Part shown: positions 1 to 9,105 of the stretch, one piece after another | Numbering within the stretch: position 1 is the stretch's first letter | Layout of the letters: each line of letters begins with the position of its first letter | Assembly: GCA_913063155.1 (NCBI GenBank) | Contig: CAJXYU010000002.1 | Span: 558,001 to 622,000, forward strand | Source: an uncultured Desulfovibrio sp. | Lineage (GTDB): Bacteria > Desulfobacterota > Desulfovibrionia > Desulfovibrionales > Desulfovibrionaceae | Direction: 5' to 3' | Length of the DNA stretch: 64,000 nucleotides | The notes under the pieces: model-generated | What the model was told of the DNA's origin: nothing | Seen by the model: only the letters and a program-made list of their open reading frames with translations | Databases searched by the model: none | Translations under genes and position numbers: made by a program

Positions 1-194
1 ACGAAAGGGTGTCCCCACTGGATGTCCAGCCACCAGTCTCCCCGGGTGTCGTGCAATACGGTCAGGAATCGGCCCGGCAATCGGTAGGTTATGGCCAGGT
101 ATTGGTAGAGCAGCACCAGGGCAAGGGACAGGTAGGCCATGGCGTTGAACCCTACCCACAGGTGTCTGAAGAAGTTTTTGATGGTCTTGTTCAT
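1..194 (-). CDS. Small membrane protein, 3' end outside the window
   Basis: The gene starts at the ATG at 194 and runs off the left edge, so only 64 residues are visible. Residues about 10-30 form one hydrophobic segment (FNAMAYLSLALVLLYQYLA). It follows the preceding gene by 10 bp and has an AAAGGG Shine-Dalgarno. It is the last visible gene of a leftward operon headed by the YeiH-like exporter. I do not recognise the family. Confidence 0.6.
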   Translation of the reverse strand, partial: MNKTIKNFFRHLWVGFNAMAYLSLALVLLYQYLAITYRLPGRFLTVLHDTRGDWWLDIQWGHPF

Positions 195-204
195 GAATTA
201 CCCT

Positions 205-780
205 TTAGTTGAAGTAGAACCGGAAGCCGATGCCGAGGATGACCATGAGAACCATTTCCAACAAGGTCAGTCTGAATATGAAGGAGCAGATGCGCCGTTG
301 AGGCGGGGTCATTTTGAGCATGATCCTGTTCATGACGAAGCGCCAGAACCGGTTTTTGAATGAATCGTTTGCAAAGAGCCGGAAATATTCGCGTACGCTG
401 GGCAGCCAATAGCTCGCCAGGCTTTTGGCCCTGTCTGCGTTCAGCCTGCATCCGGCCTCTCGACGAAAGGTGTAAGCCAATTCGGCATTGCCATCCGCGC
501 CTCGGCGGGCCATGAGAGTCAGCCCGATGGTCGGGAAACGGGCTGACCACAGCCCGGTCGCTCGTTCCAACACCGCGTCGGTGCAGAACTGAAAGTCGGT
601 CAGGATGTCGTCTATGGCGTACGCACCGTTCTTTTCGTGAATGTGCCAGTGCGGGTTGAGGCGCATGAAGCTCATTGCATCCATGTCCTGCCAGAACCGC
701 TCGCGCCAGGGAAGATTGGTGGTCATCCAGCCTGACATGACGTCCCGTACCGCGTTTTCGGTGTTTATGACCGTTTCCAT
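205..780 (-). CDS. Hypothetical protein with C-terminal membrane anchor
   Basis: This is a 191-residue protein of unknown family. The first 160 residues are soluble and rich in Trp, Arg and Phe. Residues about 168-188 form one hydrophobic helix, which suggests a C-terminal membrane anchor. The ATG at 780 is preceded by AGGA and lies 8 bp after the universal stress protein gene, so the two are probably co-transcribed. No catalytic motif is visible. Confidence 0.7.
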   Translation of the reverse strand: METVINTENAVRDVMSGWMTTNLPWRERFWQDMDAMSFMRLNPHWHIHEKNGAYAIDDILTDFQFCTDAVLERATGLWSARFPTIGLTLMARRGADGNAELAYTFRREAGCRLNADRAKSLASYWLPSVREYFRLFANDSFKNRFWRFVMNRIMLKMTPPQRRICSFIFRLTLLEMVLMVILGIGFRFYFN

Positions 781-788
781 GTCGGTTC

Positions 789-1235
789 CTATGGCGCCAC
801 CACCACCGGGCAGGGCAGTAGCGGGTGCAGGTGTTTGTTCTCGAAACGGGCCCTGAAGCCCGGCGCCTGTTTCTTCTGGTACGCGCCCATGATGATGACG
901 TCGGCCCGCTCGTGGGCCGCGGTTTCGGCCAACACCCGGGCGATGCTGCCCGAGGCGCGCAGATAGCGTACGTTCAGCCCGGCGAAGTCAGTTCTGAGGC
1001 GCCCGGTGAGCCGGTCCATTTCCGCATTGACCTGGGCCATGACATAGTCGCCGAATATGTTGCGCGTGGCAGAGGTGTTGAGCCAGTCGTCGCCGGTCAT
1101 GTGTTTCCAGTCCTCATTGAAGATGCTCAGCACCACCAGTGCGGCCCCGGATGCGTGGGCCCAGTCGGCGGCCAGGGCCTCGGCCCGTCGGGCGCCGGGC
1201 GTCCCGTGAGTGGCGAGCAGAATTCGTTTGAACAT
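789..1235 (-). CDS. Universal stress protein (UspA family)
   Basis: The 148-residue protein has the Usp fold pattern. It opens with MFKRILLATHGTPGARRAEA, the first strand and nucleotide-side loop, and ends with IARVLAETAAHERADVIIMG and a PCPVVVAP strand. The ATP-binding G-2x-G-9x-G(S/T) motif near the C terminus is not intact, so it may be a non-ATP-binding member. I chose the ATG at 1235 because it has a TAAGGA Shine-Dalgarno and matches the family start. An upstream in-frame ATG would add 31 residues without similarity. It lies in the operon with the YeiH-like exporter. Confidence 0.85.
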   Translation of the reverse strand: MFKRILLATHGTPGARRAEALAADWAHASGAALVVLSIFNEDWKHMTGDDWLNTSATRNIFGDYVMAQVNAEMDRLTGRLRTDFAGLNVRYLRASGSIARVLAETAAHERADVIIMGAYQKKQAPGFRARFENKHLHPLLPCPVVVAP

Positions 1236-1315
1236 GATCCTTACCGCATTGGGGGGGGCGGAACCGCCGCTCCCCCTGGCCGGGTTTTCCCTGTCGAGCC
1301 TTGCGTTCTGCCGGG

Positions 1316-1498
1316 CTATGCAAGCCATTTGGTGAACAAAAGCACCACGAAAGTGACGATCAGCACCAGAGTCAGGGCGGTCAGGTCCTCATTTTTTTCC
1401 GAAGCGAACACGGAGAGTGCGCGCTCTTCGTTTTCCAACTGGTCCTGATCCGTTTCCGTGGGGCAGTTCTCTTTTTCAAGTTTGATGTTCTCTTCCAT
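1316..1498 (-). CDS. Small single-span membrane protein (60 aa)
   Basis: The protein has a charged N-terminal half (MEENIKLEKENCPTETDQDQ) and one membrane helix at residues about 41-57, ending LLFTKWLA. Its GGGAGGG Shine-Dalgarno overlaps the stop of the upstream exporter gene, so translational coupling is likely. The position suggests a small partner or regulator of the exporter, but that is inference from context only. Confidence 0.7.
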   Translation of the reverse strand: MEENIKLEKENCPTETDQDQLENEERALSVFASEKNEDLTALTLVLIVTFVVLLFTKWLA

Positions 1499-1508
1499 GT
1501 TTCCCTCC

Positions 1509-3149
1509 CTACTTCAGGACCACATCCCTGACGAAGTACATGACGACGATGAAGGACAGCGCCGCCTTGGTGACGCCTGAGATGGCGCCCATGACGAGCG
1601 GCCAGCCGCCCGCCTGCGCAAGGGATTTGCGGGTGATTTGCATGCCCAGGCCTATGAGTCCGTATGCGAAGAACCAGATCATGGCGTCGGTCAGGGTCAC
1701 GATGGTTTTGGACTTCTTGTGAACCTGCTTGACCGCATGGGTGAGCGCGCTTTTCACCTCGCCGCTGATGACGATCTCCCTGCCTTTGGCGCGGGCCAGG
1801 ATGGATTCGAGCCCGGCCATTCTCTTTCGGGCCGTGGCGTCGAAAGCTTCCTTGTTGTCGCGGTCGTTGAAATCGCCTGCAATCTGGTGCTGGCGGATCA
1901 GGTCGGCGAAGGCTGCCTCCTCGCTGGCGTCCAATCCCGGAATGCCTGTCTGTTGCGCATTTTCCAGCACGGTGAGTTCTTCGGGAGTGACCTCGGTGCG
2001 CTGGTTGTAACTGAAGTCGAGGTATTTGCCCTTGTAGTGCCCCGGAGGGCTGAACAGACCGACCGAAGACATGGCGAAGAGCAGCAGGAAGCCGAGAATG
2101 AAAATGGGAAACTTGTCGACAACCACTTCCTTGAAGCTCAGTTTCGCGCCGTTCCGTCTGCCGTACCAACTGGCCAGCACCAGAACGATGACGGGGAGGA
2201 ACAACACCCGGGTGATGTTGAAGATTTCGCCGACCTTGAGGGTTTTGATGTCCACGGCGTTGAAGGCAAGGCATGCCGCGGCCACTTGTGCGGAGTTCAG
2301 GATGCCGGTGCCTGCCCAGGCTCCGAACTGGGTCGGATTCATACCGACGATTTTGCCGATGGTGGGGAAGGCGAACATGCACAGGATGCCGAAACCGAGA
2401 ATGGTGCCGATGGTGTATGCCATTTCCGAGCAGCGGGCACGGACGACCGGCGCGCAAGCTACCGTGGCGGAGACACCGCAGACGCCCATGCCTGCGGACA
2501 ACACGCCGGTCATGGACTTGGGTTGCCTGAAGATGTTTCCCAGGAAAAGCACGAAGAACACGGTGCCGAGCACGAAGAAGCCGATCATCCATACGGAAAC
2601 CATGCCGAGTTTGGCCAATTCCGCGAATGAGTAGCGCGCACCCAGCAGTATGACGCCCATCTTGAGCACGAAGCGGGCGGTCTTGACGCCGCTTGCCGCG
2701 AATTTGGGAATGCCCCAGGTGTTGGTGATGATGATGCCGATTATGATGCCCAGCACCACGTAGTTGAGGTTCAGGACCTTATGGATTTTGAAACCGAGGA
2801 GAGGAACCAGCTGAACGGAGACGATGCCCACCACCGGTTCGAGGAACCAGCGGATGCCCATGGCCAGGAGCATGATGAACAGGATGCCCGGAATGGTTTC
2901 CAAAACATAGATGTCCCGTTTTGTCATGGGTTTGTTCATGCGGGCCTGACGGAGCAGCGCGGTCGCGAACCCCAGTCCGGCGGCCGTGAAGCAGAGCACC
3001 TCCATGAGGTCGATCTGTTTGTGCACGTGAAGGGATTTGAGCAAGGGGGTGAAAAGACCCGTCATGACAAAGACACCATAGAGAAGCAGCAGGCCACTGA
3101 TGGTCATCAGGGGAATGTTGCTCGGACGTCCGACATCGGAGTTAGCCAT
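1509..3149 (-). CDS. YeiH-family putative sulfate exporter
   Basis: This 546-residue polytopic membrane protein belongs to the conserved hypothetical 698 / YeiH family, often annotated as putative sulfate exporters. About ten hydrophobic segments are visible. Family-typical stretches are GVLSAGMGVCGVSATVACAP and TIGTILGFGILCMFAFP. It is much longer than the roughly 340-residue E. coli YeiH. The extra length is a hydrophilic, charged insert at about residues 365-485, before the last two helices. The start is the ATG at 3149 with GGGGAGG upstream. It heads a leftward operon of at least five genes. Sulfate or sulfite as substrate is a family-level guess. Confidence 0.85.
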   Translation of the reverse strand: MANSDVGRPSNIPLMTISGLLLLYGVFVMTGLFTPLLKSLHVHKQIDLMEVLCFTAAGLGFATALLRQARMNKPMTKRDIYVLETIPGILFIMLLAMGIRWFLEPVVGIVSVQLVPLLGFKIHKVLNLNYVVLGIIIGIIITNTWGIPKFAASGVKTARFVLKMGVILLGARYSFAELAKLGMVSVWMIGFFVLGTVFFVLFLGNIFRQPKSMTGVLSAGMGVCGVSATVACAPVVRARCSEMAYTIGTILGFGILCMFAFPTIGKIVGMNPTQFGAWAGTGILNSAQVAAACLAFNAVDIKTLKVGEIFNITRVLFLPVIVLVLASWYGRRNGAKLSFKEVVVDKFPIFILGFLLLFAMSSVGLFSPPGHYKGKYLDFSYNQRTEVTPEELTVLENAQQTGIPGLDASEEAAFADLIRQHQIAGDFNDRDNKEAFDATARKRMAGLESILARAKGREIVISGEVKSALTHAVKQVHKKSKTIVTLTDAMIWFFAYGLIGLGMQITRKSLAQAGGWPLVMGAISGVTKAALSFIVVMYFVRDVVLK

Positions 3150-3425
3150 ACGACCTCCCCTCGAAAGATTGAAAGAATCTTTTCGTGCAAAACATACAGG
3201 TCGGTTTCCCTAAGGCAAGAGGTGTGCCAATAAAGTTTTTTTTATAAATATTTGGATTTACTTGGCTAGGTATAGAAAGGAAGAATGTTTGACTGATAAC
3301 TTTGATTTGCGGGTGCTGCTTGGAGTTTTCGACTTGCGCTGGCCCTTGCCTGAATTCGCGAGCGTGCTACAGTAGGTCTGGAACAGGATGGAATCAGATC
3401 GAAGAAGTTCGTGGAGGTCCGGTAT

Positions 3426-5840
3426 ATGGGCAAATTCCGCCCGCAGACGCTTCAGTCGAGGTTTCTGCTGGGGCTTGGAGCCATCGCCCTGGCGGGGGGT
3501 GTTTTCTTTGCAGCCAGCATGTATTTTCACCTCAGGTCATTGCTGCATACTCAGGTTGTCGATAAAGCCGACCTGATGCTTTCGCAGGTGGACTCGGTGC
3601 AGCAGTATGTGCGGAATGTGCTGCGCCCCAGGATGTTTCGGACCATCCCCGGCGATCAGTTCATCATCGAGGCCATGAGCTCTTCCTACATTTCCCGCAT
3701 GGTCATGGACCGAGTGGGGCGCGACCGCTCTCAGTTTTTGTACCGTCGCGTCTCGGAAAACGCCCGCAATCCCGAGTTCGAGATTAATTCCATGGAGCGG
3801 GAGATCATGGAAATACTTCGTACCCATCCGGGAATGAAGGAATGGGAGGGGTACAGGAAGGTCGACGGCATGGAGTTCTTTCTCACGGCCAGGCCCGTGG
3901 TTTTTCTCGCCCAGTGCATGCACTGCCACGGTGCTCCTGCGGATGCTCCCCGGGTGCTCATCGAGCGTTACGGCGACCGAAGCGGGTTCGGACGTGAAGT
4001 GAACAGCATCGGCGGCATTGACCTGGTCGGCCTGCCCGTGGATTCGGCCGTAGCGCAGATCCAGGACGCCACCGTGGGGTATCTCGGCATCTATGCCGGC
4101 GGCATGTTCGTCTTTTTCGCCCTTGTTCAGGTCTTTTACAACCGGCTGGTGACTCACAGCCTGCACCGTCTCACCCGCGTTTTCCGCGAACGTTTCAAGG
4201 ACCAGGAGGAGATCCGGGTGCTGGAAGAGGTGGAAAGGAAGGACGAGATCGAGGAAATAGTGCAGGGCATGGAGGAATTGGGAGACCATCTGGTGAGTGC
4301 GCAGACTCAACTCAGGGACTATGCGGGCAATCTGGAGATGATGGTCGCCCGGAGAACCTGCGAACTGAGCAAGGAGGTTTCGGAACGTCAGGCCGACGTG
4401 GCCTTGTTCGTGCGCCTGCTGGCGCTGTTTCATCAGAGCGGCTCTCGCCGGGAGATGTGGCGAACATCTCTGCCCATCATTGCCCGACGTTTCAATGCCT
4501 CGGGGGCGGCGTTCACCTGCATGCTGGCTACCCGGAATTTCTACTCCTGGCCCGACCAGGAAGCGCCCCACGAGTTGCCGGTGAACTGGCGCGAGAGTCT
4601 GACAGAGGGCCAGACCCTGTTTGAGCCGGGCAAGGCCGTGATTCCGGTGGGCGTCGGTTCCTCGGTCACCGAAGGACTGCTTACCGTGCTTTGGGAGGAT
4701 GGTCTGGAGCTCAAGGAGCAGGATCGCGACGTGCTGGTGGCCTTGGGCCAGCAATTGGGCATCGCCATGGAAAACCTTGGTGCGCTGGATAACATCATGC
4801 GTCAGAAGGACCTGCTGCAATCCATCGTTGAAGGCATCTCCGATCCCCTGTTGTTCATGGACGGCAGCTGTTCGGTGGCGCTGGCCAACCATGCGGCCCG
4901 CGACCTGGCCTCGCAGCTTGCCGATGGTGGAACCGAGGCTCTCATGCCCGCTTTGTTCGGCGAAGGGCTGAGTTCGGAAGCGGGGGTGCTGCGTGTCGCC
5001 ATGGTCAAGGGCGAGCCCTGCTCGCACGAGGTTCGCACCACGGGCAATCGCCATTTTTCGGTGAGCCTTTATCCGGTGGGCGAGGAAGACCGGCGGCTCG
5101 TGGTCTACATTCGAGAGGTGACCAACGAAAAGAGCATGATGGCCCGGATGCGCCAGAGCGAGAAGCTGGCTACAGTGGGGCAGTTGGCTGCGGGACTGGC
5201 CCACGAGATGAACAATCCCCTCGGGGTCATCAAGTGCTACGGTGAGCTGTTGCGCGAGGCCGTGGACAGCGACGGCGCCCGGGAGGATGTGGACGTGATC
5301 ATGCGTCATGCCACTCAAGCCCAGAACGTGCTGCAGGATTTGCTCAGATTCGCCCGGCCCGGCAAGCATGAGGCCGAGGAAGTGGACCTGGGCGAGGGAG
5401 CGAGGAAAAGCGTGCGCGTCTTCCAGGCGCAGGCGGGGAAAAAGGGCGTGTCCCTGGCCGTGGACGTGGAGCCGGAGTTCCCGGGGCTGCTGATCAACAG
5501 TCAGATCCTGGAGCAGATTATGGCCAACCTGTTCAACAACGCCATGGATGCGGTGCAGCCCGACGACGGGAAAATCACGGTCAGGGTTTTCAGCGACCGG
5601 ACGGCGTCCGAGGCCGTGCTCATGATGGCGGACAACGGCGAGGGTATTGCGCCGGATGTGGTGGACCGAATTTTCGATCCGTTTTTCAGCACAAAGGAAG
5701 TGGGCAAGGGCACGGGCTTGGGACTGGCCGTGGTCTACGGGCTGGTCAAGGATATGGACGGCCGCATCGATGTGGTGACGGGCCGGGAGACGCAGTTCTT
5801 TTTATATTTTCCGTTCAATGGAACCGGGGGTTACTCATGA
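3426..5840 (+). CDS. Heme-type sensor histidine kinase (DUF3365/Tll0287-like)
   Basis: The start is the ATG at 3426, where a GGAGG lies 8 bp upstream; an in-frame GTG at 3411 overlaps that Shine-Dalgarno. Order of parts in the 804-residue protein: a membrane helix at about 15-35, an extracytoplasmic DUF3365-like domain with CMHCH (about residues 164-168, a c-type heme attachment motif), a second helix near 225-240, a HAMP-like linker, a GAF-like region, a PAS-like region, the phosphoacceptor box (GLAHEMNNP) and an HATPase with N-box [15 protein letters not shown] and [10 protein letters not shown]. It overlaps the response regulator gene by 4 bp (ATGA), so the two form one signalling pair. 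It is likely a redox or gas sensor. Confidence 0.9.
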   Translation: MGKFRPQTLQSRFLLGLGAIALAGGVFFAASMYFHLRSLLHTQVVDKADLMLSQVDSVQQYVRNVLRPRMFRTIPGDQFIIEAMSSSYISRMVMDRVGRDRSQFLYRRVSENARNPEFEINSMEREIMEILRTHPGMKEWEGYRKVDGMEFFLTARPVVFLAQCMHCHGAPADAPRVLIERYGDRSGFGREVNSIGGIDLVGLPVDSAVAQIQDATVGYLGIYAGGMFVFFALVQVFYNRLVTHSLHRLTRVFRERFKDQEEIRVLEEVERKDEIEEIVQGMEELGDHLVSAQTQLRDYAGNLEMMVARRTCELSKEVSERQADVALFVRLLALFHQSGSRREMWRTSLPIIARRFNASGAAFTCMLATRNFYSWPDQEAPHELPVNWRESLTEGQTLFEPGKAVIPVGVGSSVTEGLLTVLWEDGLELKEQDRDVLVALGQQLGIAMENLGALDNIMRQKDLLQSIVEGISDPLLFMDGSCSVALANHAARDLASQLADGGTEALMPALFGEGLSSEAGVLRVAMVKGEPCSHEVRTTGNRHFSVSLYPVGEEDRRLVVYIREVTNEKSMMARMRQSEKLATVGQLAAGLAHEMNNPLGVIKCYGELLREAVDSDGAREDVDVIMRHATQAQNVLQDLLRFARPGKHEAEEVDLGEGARKSVRVFQAQAGKKGVSLAVDVEPEFPGLLINSQILEQIMANLFNNAMDAVQPDDGKITVRVFSDRTASEAVLMMADNGEGIAPDVVDRIFDPFFSTKEVGKGTGLGLAVVYGLVKDMDGRIDVVTGRETQFFLYFPFNGTGGYS

Positions 5841-7231
5841 CGCTTCCCGACGGCATACTGGTGGTGGACGACGAAAGGGATTTCGCCCGGGGCATTTCCC
5901 GGCTTCTGCAGGGCCGGTATCCGGACGAGCGGATCGTCACGGCTCTTTCCGGGACCGAGGCTCTGGACGCCATGCGTGAAGCCCCGTTTTCCGCCATGCT
6001 GACCGACCTTTCCATGCCGGGCATGGATGGGCTGGAGTTGCTGGAGCAGGCTCGCGACCTCTGGCCCCAGACCACGGCCGTGCTGCTCACGGCCTTCGGC
6101 AGCATCGAGGCGGCCGTGCTGGCGGTCAAGGGCGGGGCCTACGATTTTCTGACCAAACCAGTGGAGCCGGAGAGCCTGTTCAAAGTGGTGGACAAGGCCA
6201 TGGAACGCAGCAGACTTCTGGCCGATAACGTCCGCCTCAGGCATTTGGTCGGCAAACAGGTGCAGTGCGACGCCATTATCGGGGACAGCCTGCCCATCCG
6301 CAGACTCAAGGAGGCGTTGGTCGCCATTGCCGAGTCCGACTACACAGTGCTCATCCGGGGCGAGTCCGGCACAGGCAAGGAGCTGGTGGCCCGTACCATC
6401 CACAAACTCAGCCGACGTAGCTCCCGCGATCTTCTCTCGGTCAATTGCCCGGCTATTCCGGACCCTTTGCTGGAAAGCGAATTGTTCGGCCATGTGCGGG
6501 GCGCGTTCACAGGAGCCGTCCGCGACCGGAAAGGGCTGTTCGAAACCGCACGCGGCGGTTCCCTGTTGCTGGACGAGATAGGTGACATTTCCTCCTCCAT
6601 CCAGGCCAAGCTGTTGCGCTGTCTGCAGGAACAGGAGATCCGGCCCGTGGGGTCCAGCAGGAACATCCGGGTGGATGTGCGCATTCTGGCCAGTACCAAT
6701 CAGGATCTGGAAGTCCGTATGCGGGACATGAGCTTCCGGGAGGACCTTTATTATCGGCTCAACGTTCTTTCGGTGCAGGTTCCGGCCCTTCGCGAGCGCA
6801 CCGGGGACATTCCTCTGCTGGTGCACCATTTCCTGGGCCAGGCACGCGACGAGATTCCCTCGGCTCCGCAGGAGATCTCGCCCGATGCACTGGCCTATCT
6901 CAGTGCCCGTCCCTGGCCGGGAAACATCCGTGAACTCCAAAATTTCGTACGCAGGTTGGTCGTGTTCGCACCGGGCGACGTGGTGGACATGCCTCTGGTG
7001 CGGATGGTGGAGAATCAGACCGGGACGGGAGGCGGTACGCAGGACAACATGTCCGCCTACAAGGACGCCAAGGCTGCGGTGGTGGACGAATTCACCAGGA
7101 ATTACGTGGAAAACCTGCTGTCCGGCACTGGGGGCAACATATCCGAGTCGGCTCGAATCAGCGGCCTTTCACGAGTGGCCTTACAGAAGATTCTCAAACG
7201 TCTGTGCCTCAGCGCGGATCGTTACCGGTAG
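5837..7231 (+). CDS. Sigma-54-dependent response regulator (NtrC type)
   Basis: The 464-residue protein has a receiver domain at residues 1-120 (acidic DDE near residue 10, phospho-Asp in LTDLSMPGMDG), and an AAA+ sigma-54 activation domain with Walker A GESGTGKE, the sigma-54 contact loop GAFTGA and Walker B LLLDEIGD. A Fis-type helix-turn-helix closes the protein (ISESARISGLSRVALQKILK). It shares an ATGA overlap with the heme-type kinase gene, its obvious partner. Targets are not shown by the sequence. The downstream kinase and membrane protein genes are candidates only by position. Confidence 0.93.
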   Translation: MTLPDGILVVDDERDFARGISRLLQGRYPDERIVTALSGTEALDAMREAPFSAMLTDLSMPGMDGLELLEQARDLWPQTTAVLLTAFGSIEAAVLAVKGGAYDFLTKPVEPESLFKVVDKAMERSRLLADNVRLRHLVGKQVQCDAIIGDSLPIRRLKEALVAIAESDYTVLIRGESGTGKELVARTIHKLSRRSSRDLLSVNCPAIPDPLLESELFGHVRGAFTGAVRDRKGLFETARGGSLLLDEIGDISSSIQAKLLRCLQEQEIRPVGSSRNIRVDVRILASTNQDLEVRMRDMSFREDLYYRLNVLSVQVPALRERTGDIPLLVHHFLGQARDEIPSAPQEISPDALAYLSARPWPGNIRELQNFVRRLVVFAPGDVVDMPLVRMVENQTGTGGGTQDNMSAYKDAKAAVVDEFTRNYVENLLSGTGGNISESARISGLSRVALQKILKRLCLSADRYR

Positions 7232-7334
7232 GCATGCACCGGTCTGTTCCTGATGATATATTTGTTTGCATCATGGAATTTTAATTCCCCTCTTTGCCAG
7301 GGTGTGACAACAGGGGGGAAGGAGGATTTCCCCT

Positions 7335-8474
7335 ATGCCGGAAATTGCAACGCACTTTCTTCCGCCGGGACGGGAAAAAATTGAAGCCTTGCTTCCTGTG
7401 GCCCGACGGTTCAAGGAATCGATCACTGGAAATCTGTTCGATTCGCTGCCCGTGGCCGTCGTCATCCTCACCGAAGGACGGCAGGTCATTTACTGCAATG
7501 CGCGATTCCGGGGGCTGGCCGAAGAGGCTGGGGTCACAGAGGTGGTGGGCAAGCGGCCGGGTGAAGCCCTCGGGTGCGTACATGCTCATCTTATGGAAGG
7601 AGGATGCGGCACCAGCCGTTTCTGCCGTCAGTGCGGTGCGGCTATTGCCATTTTGGAGAGTTTTCAGGACAAACAGGGGCTGCAGGAATGCCTCATGAAG
7701 AGGCGATTCGACAGCCGCGAGGAAGATCTTGTGCTGCAGGTCTTCACTACCAATTTTACTTTCGGAGATCAGGATTTGGTGCTCTTTTCCGCCATTGATG
7801 TCCGTCATGAGAAACGCGCCCAGGAAATGGAGCACCTTGTGTTTCATAAATTGCTCAACAGCGCCTCAGGCATGGTCATGCTCACCAATCTCATCGAGGA
7901 CGAGGCGGGCGAAGCCATGACGGAATACACCCGTCCGCTTCGCGACGCGGCCAAGAGGCTGGTGGGCCACATTCGTCAGCAGCAGGTCTGGCGTTCGGCC
8001 GAGCAGGGGCGTTTGCGTGTCCTTCCGGAACCAGTGCGTCCTGAGCACCTGTTGCGCGAGGTGTTGATGGAGGCGACCGGCCAGGACCCGGATCGAGAAT
8101 TGGACTGCCTGTTGGATTGTTCCTGCAATAACGAGTTACGTTCCGACCCGGCCCTGTTACGCCTCATCCTTTCCGTCTTCATGGAAAACGCCTTTGAAGC
8201 CATGCCCAAAGGAAGTCTGGTTGTTTTGGGATGCCGGGAAGTCGAGAACAGGCTTTCGTTTTTCGTCTGCAACGAGGGAGTCCCCACCGAGGCCGTAAGG
8301 AACCAGCTCTTCAAACGATCCTTCACCACCAAGAGCGTTGGCCGCGGATTCGGGCTGTACCGGGCCAAATTGCTTGCCGAGCACTATCTTGACGGCAGGG
8401 TTGGGGTGGAGCTCGATGACAATCGGATCACGTTTTTTGTGGAGTTGCCCGGAGAGCTTGCCGGGAACGAGTGA
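7335..8474 (+). CDS. PAS-domain sensor histidine kinase with Cys cluster
   Basis: The 379-residue soluble kinase starts at the ATG at 7335 with GGAGGA upstream. An N-terminal PAS-like domain (LPVAVVILTEGRQVIYCNAR) carries the pattern GCVHA...GGCGTSRFCRQCG, four Cys that could bind metal or sense redox state. The dimerisation region lacks a textbook HisKA box, but VFHKLLNSASG fits the variant phosphoacceptor seen in related kinases. The HATPase has N-box FMENAFEAM and a GRGFGLY glycine loop. There is no membrane segment. It lies 103 bp downstream of the NtrC-type regulator. Confidence 0.82.
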   Translation: MPEIATHFLPPGREKIEALLPVARRFKESITGNLFDSLPVAVVILTEGRQVIYCNARFRGLAEEAGVTEVVGKRPGEALGCVHAHLMEGGCGTSRFCRQCGAAIAILESFQDKQGLQECLMKRRFDSREEDLVLQVFTTNFTFGDQDLVLFSAIDVRHEKRAQEMEHLVFHKLLNSASGMVMLTNLIEDEAGEAMTEYTRPLRDAAKRLVGHIRQQQVWRSAEQGRLRVLPEPVRPEHLLREVLMEATGQDPDRELDCLLDCSCNNELRSDPALLRLILSVFMENAFEAMPKGSLVVLGCREVENRLSFFVCNEGVPTEAVRNQLFKRSFTTKSVGRGFGLYRAKLLAEHYLDGRVGVELDDNRITFFVELPGELAGNE

Positions 8475-8539
8475 TGTCGTTTCCGCACTGATGTGTTACG
8501 GTAAAGGCTGTATCGCTTGCCGCAAAGGAGGGTTCGGAC

Positions 8540-9049
8540 ATGAAATCTGTACGTTTGGCTTCATTGCTGGCGGCCTTGGTGACGGTGCTCTTGCCGGCCG
8601 TATCCGGTTTTGCCGCCGAGGAGGCGGCCTCCGGAGGAGCGCAGGATCCCATGATGAGAGGGATTGATCTGTTGGCCCGTTTTTTTGTTCTTTCCGTGGT
8701 CATCGAGGTTGCCTACTCGACTCTTTTCAATTGGAAGGTCTATCTGGCTCATCTTCACGACAAGGGGTACAAGACGCCGATACTGGTCGTCACCCTTTTC
8801 GCCTTTTGCTGGAGCACCAACCTGGACATTGTCGGGGAACTTGTTCACACGCTCTTCAACAAGACGGCCAAACCCAATGCCGTGGTTGGAACATTCTTGA
8901 CCGCGCTGCTTCTTGCCGGGGGAAGCGGGGCCATGAACACGCTTTTCGACAGGCTCAAGATCAGGAACCGCAAAGCCGTGGATGAACGAGCCAGGGCGTT
9001 GCAGGAGACCTTGGCACAGGAAAGGGCCGCAGCCGGGGAAGGCGGGTGA
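8540..9049 (+). CDS. Exported/membrane hypothetical protein
   Basis: The 169-residue protein begins with a signal peptide (LASLLAALVTVLLPAVSGFAA), followed by hydrophobic segments at about 50-67, 77-95 and 115-135. The C-terminal tail is charged and probably coiled-coil (ARALQETLAQERAAA). It has an AAAGGAGGG Shine-Dalgarno. A strong bidirectional terminator follows. No family is recognised. Confidence 0.75.
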   Translation: MKSVRLASLLAALVTVLLPAVSGFAAEEAASGGAQDPMMRGIDLLARFFVLSVVIEVAYSTLFNWKVYLAHLHDKGYKTPILVVTLFAFCWSTNLDIVGELVHTLFNKTAKPNAVVGTFLTALLLAGGSGAMNTLFDRLKIRNRKAVDERARALQETLAQERAAAGEGG

Positions 9050-9054
9050 CGCAA

Positions 9055-9089
9055 AAACGCCCCTGCGTGCAGGCGCATCAGGGGCGTTT
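9055..9089. terminator. Bidirectional terminator
   Basis: An 11-bp perfect stem (AAACGCCCCTG / CAGGGGCGTTT) with a 13-nt loop and A/T-rich flanks lies between two convergent genes, so it can act on both strands. Confidence 0.8.
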
Positions 9090-9105
9090 GGTACAGGTGT
9101 CCGAT

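Noticed and set aside
3162..3184. Inverted repeat CGAAAGATT / AATCTTTTCG before the yeiH-like gene
   Set aside because: It could be an operator or leader hairpin, but it occurs only once and no regulator is adjacent.
3537..5369. 610-codon leftward open frame
   Set aside because: It is antisense to the sensor kinase with intact kinase motifs; composition is typical of a shadow frame.
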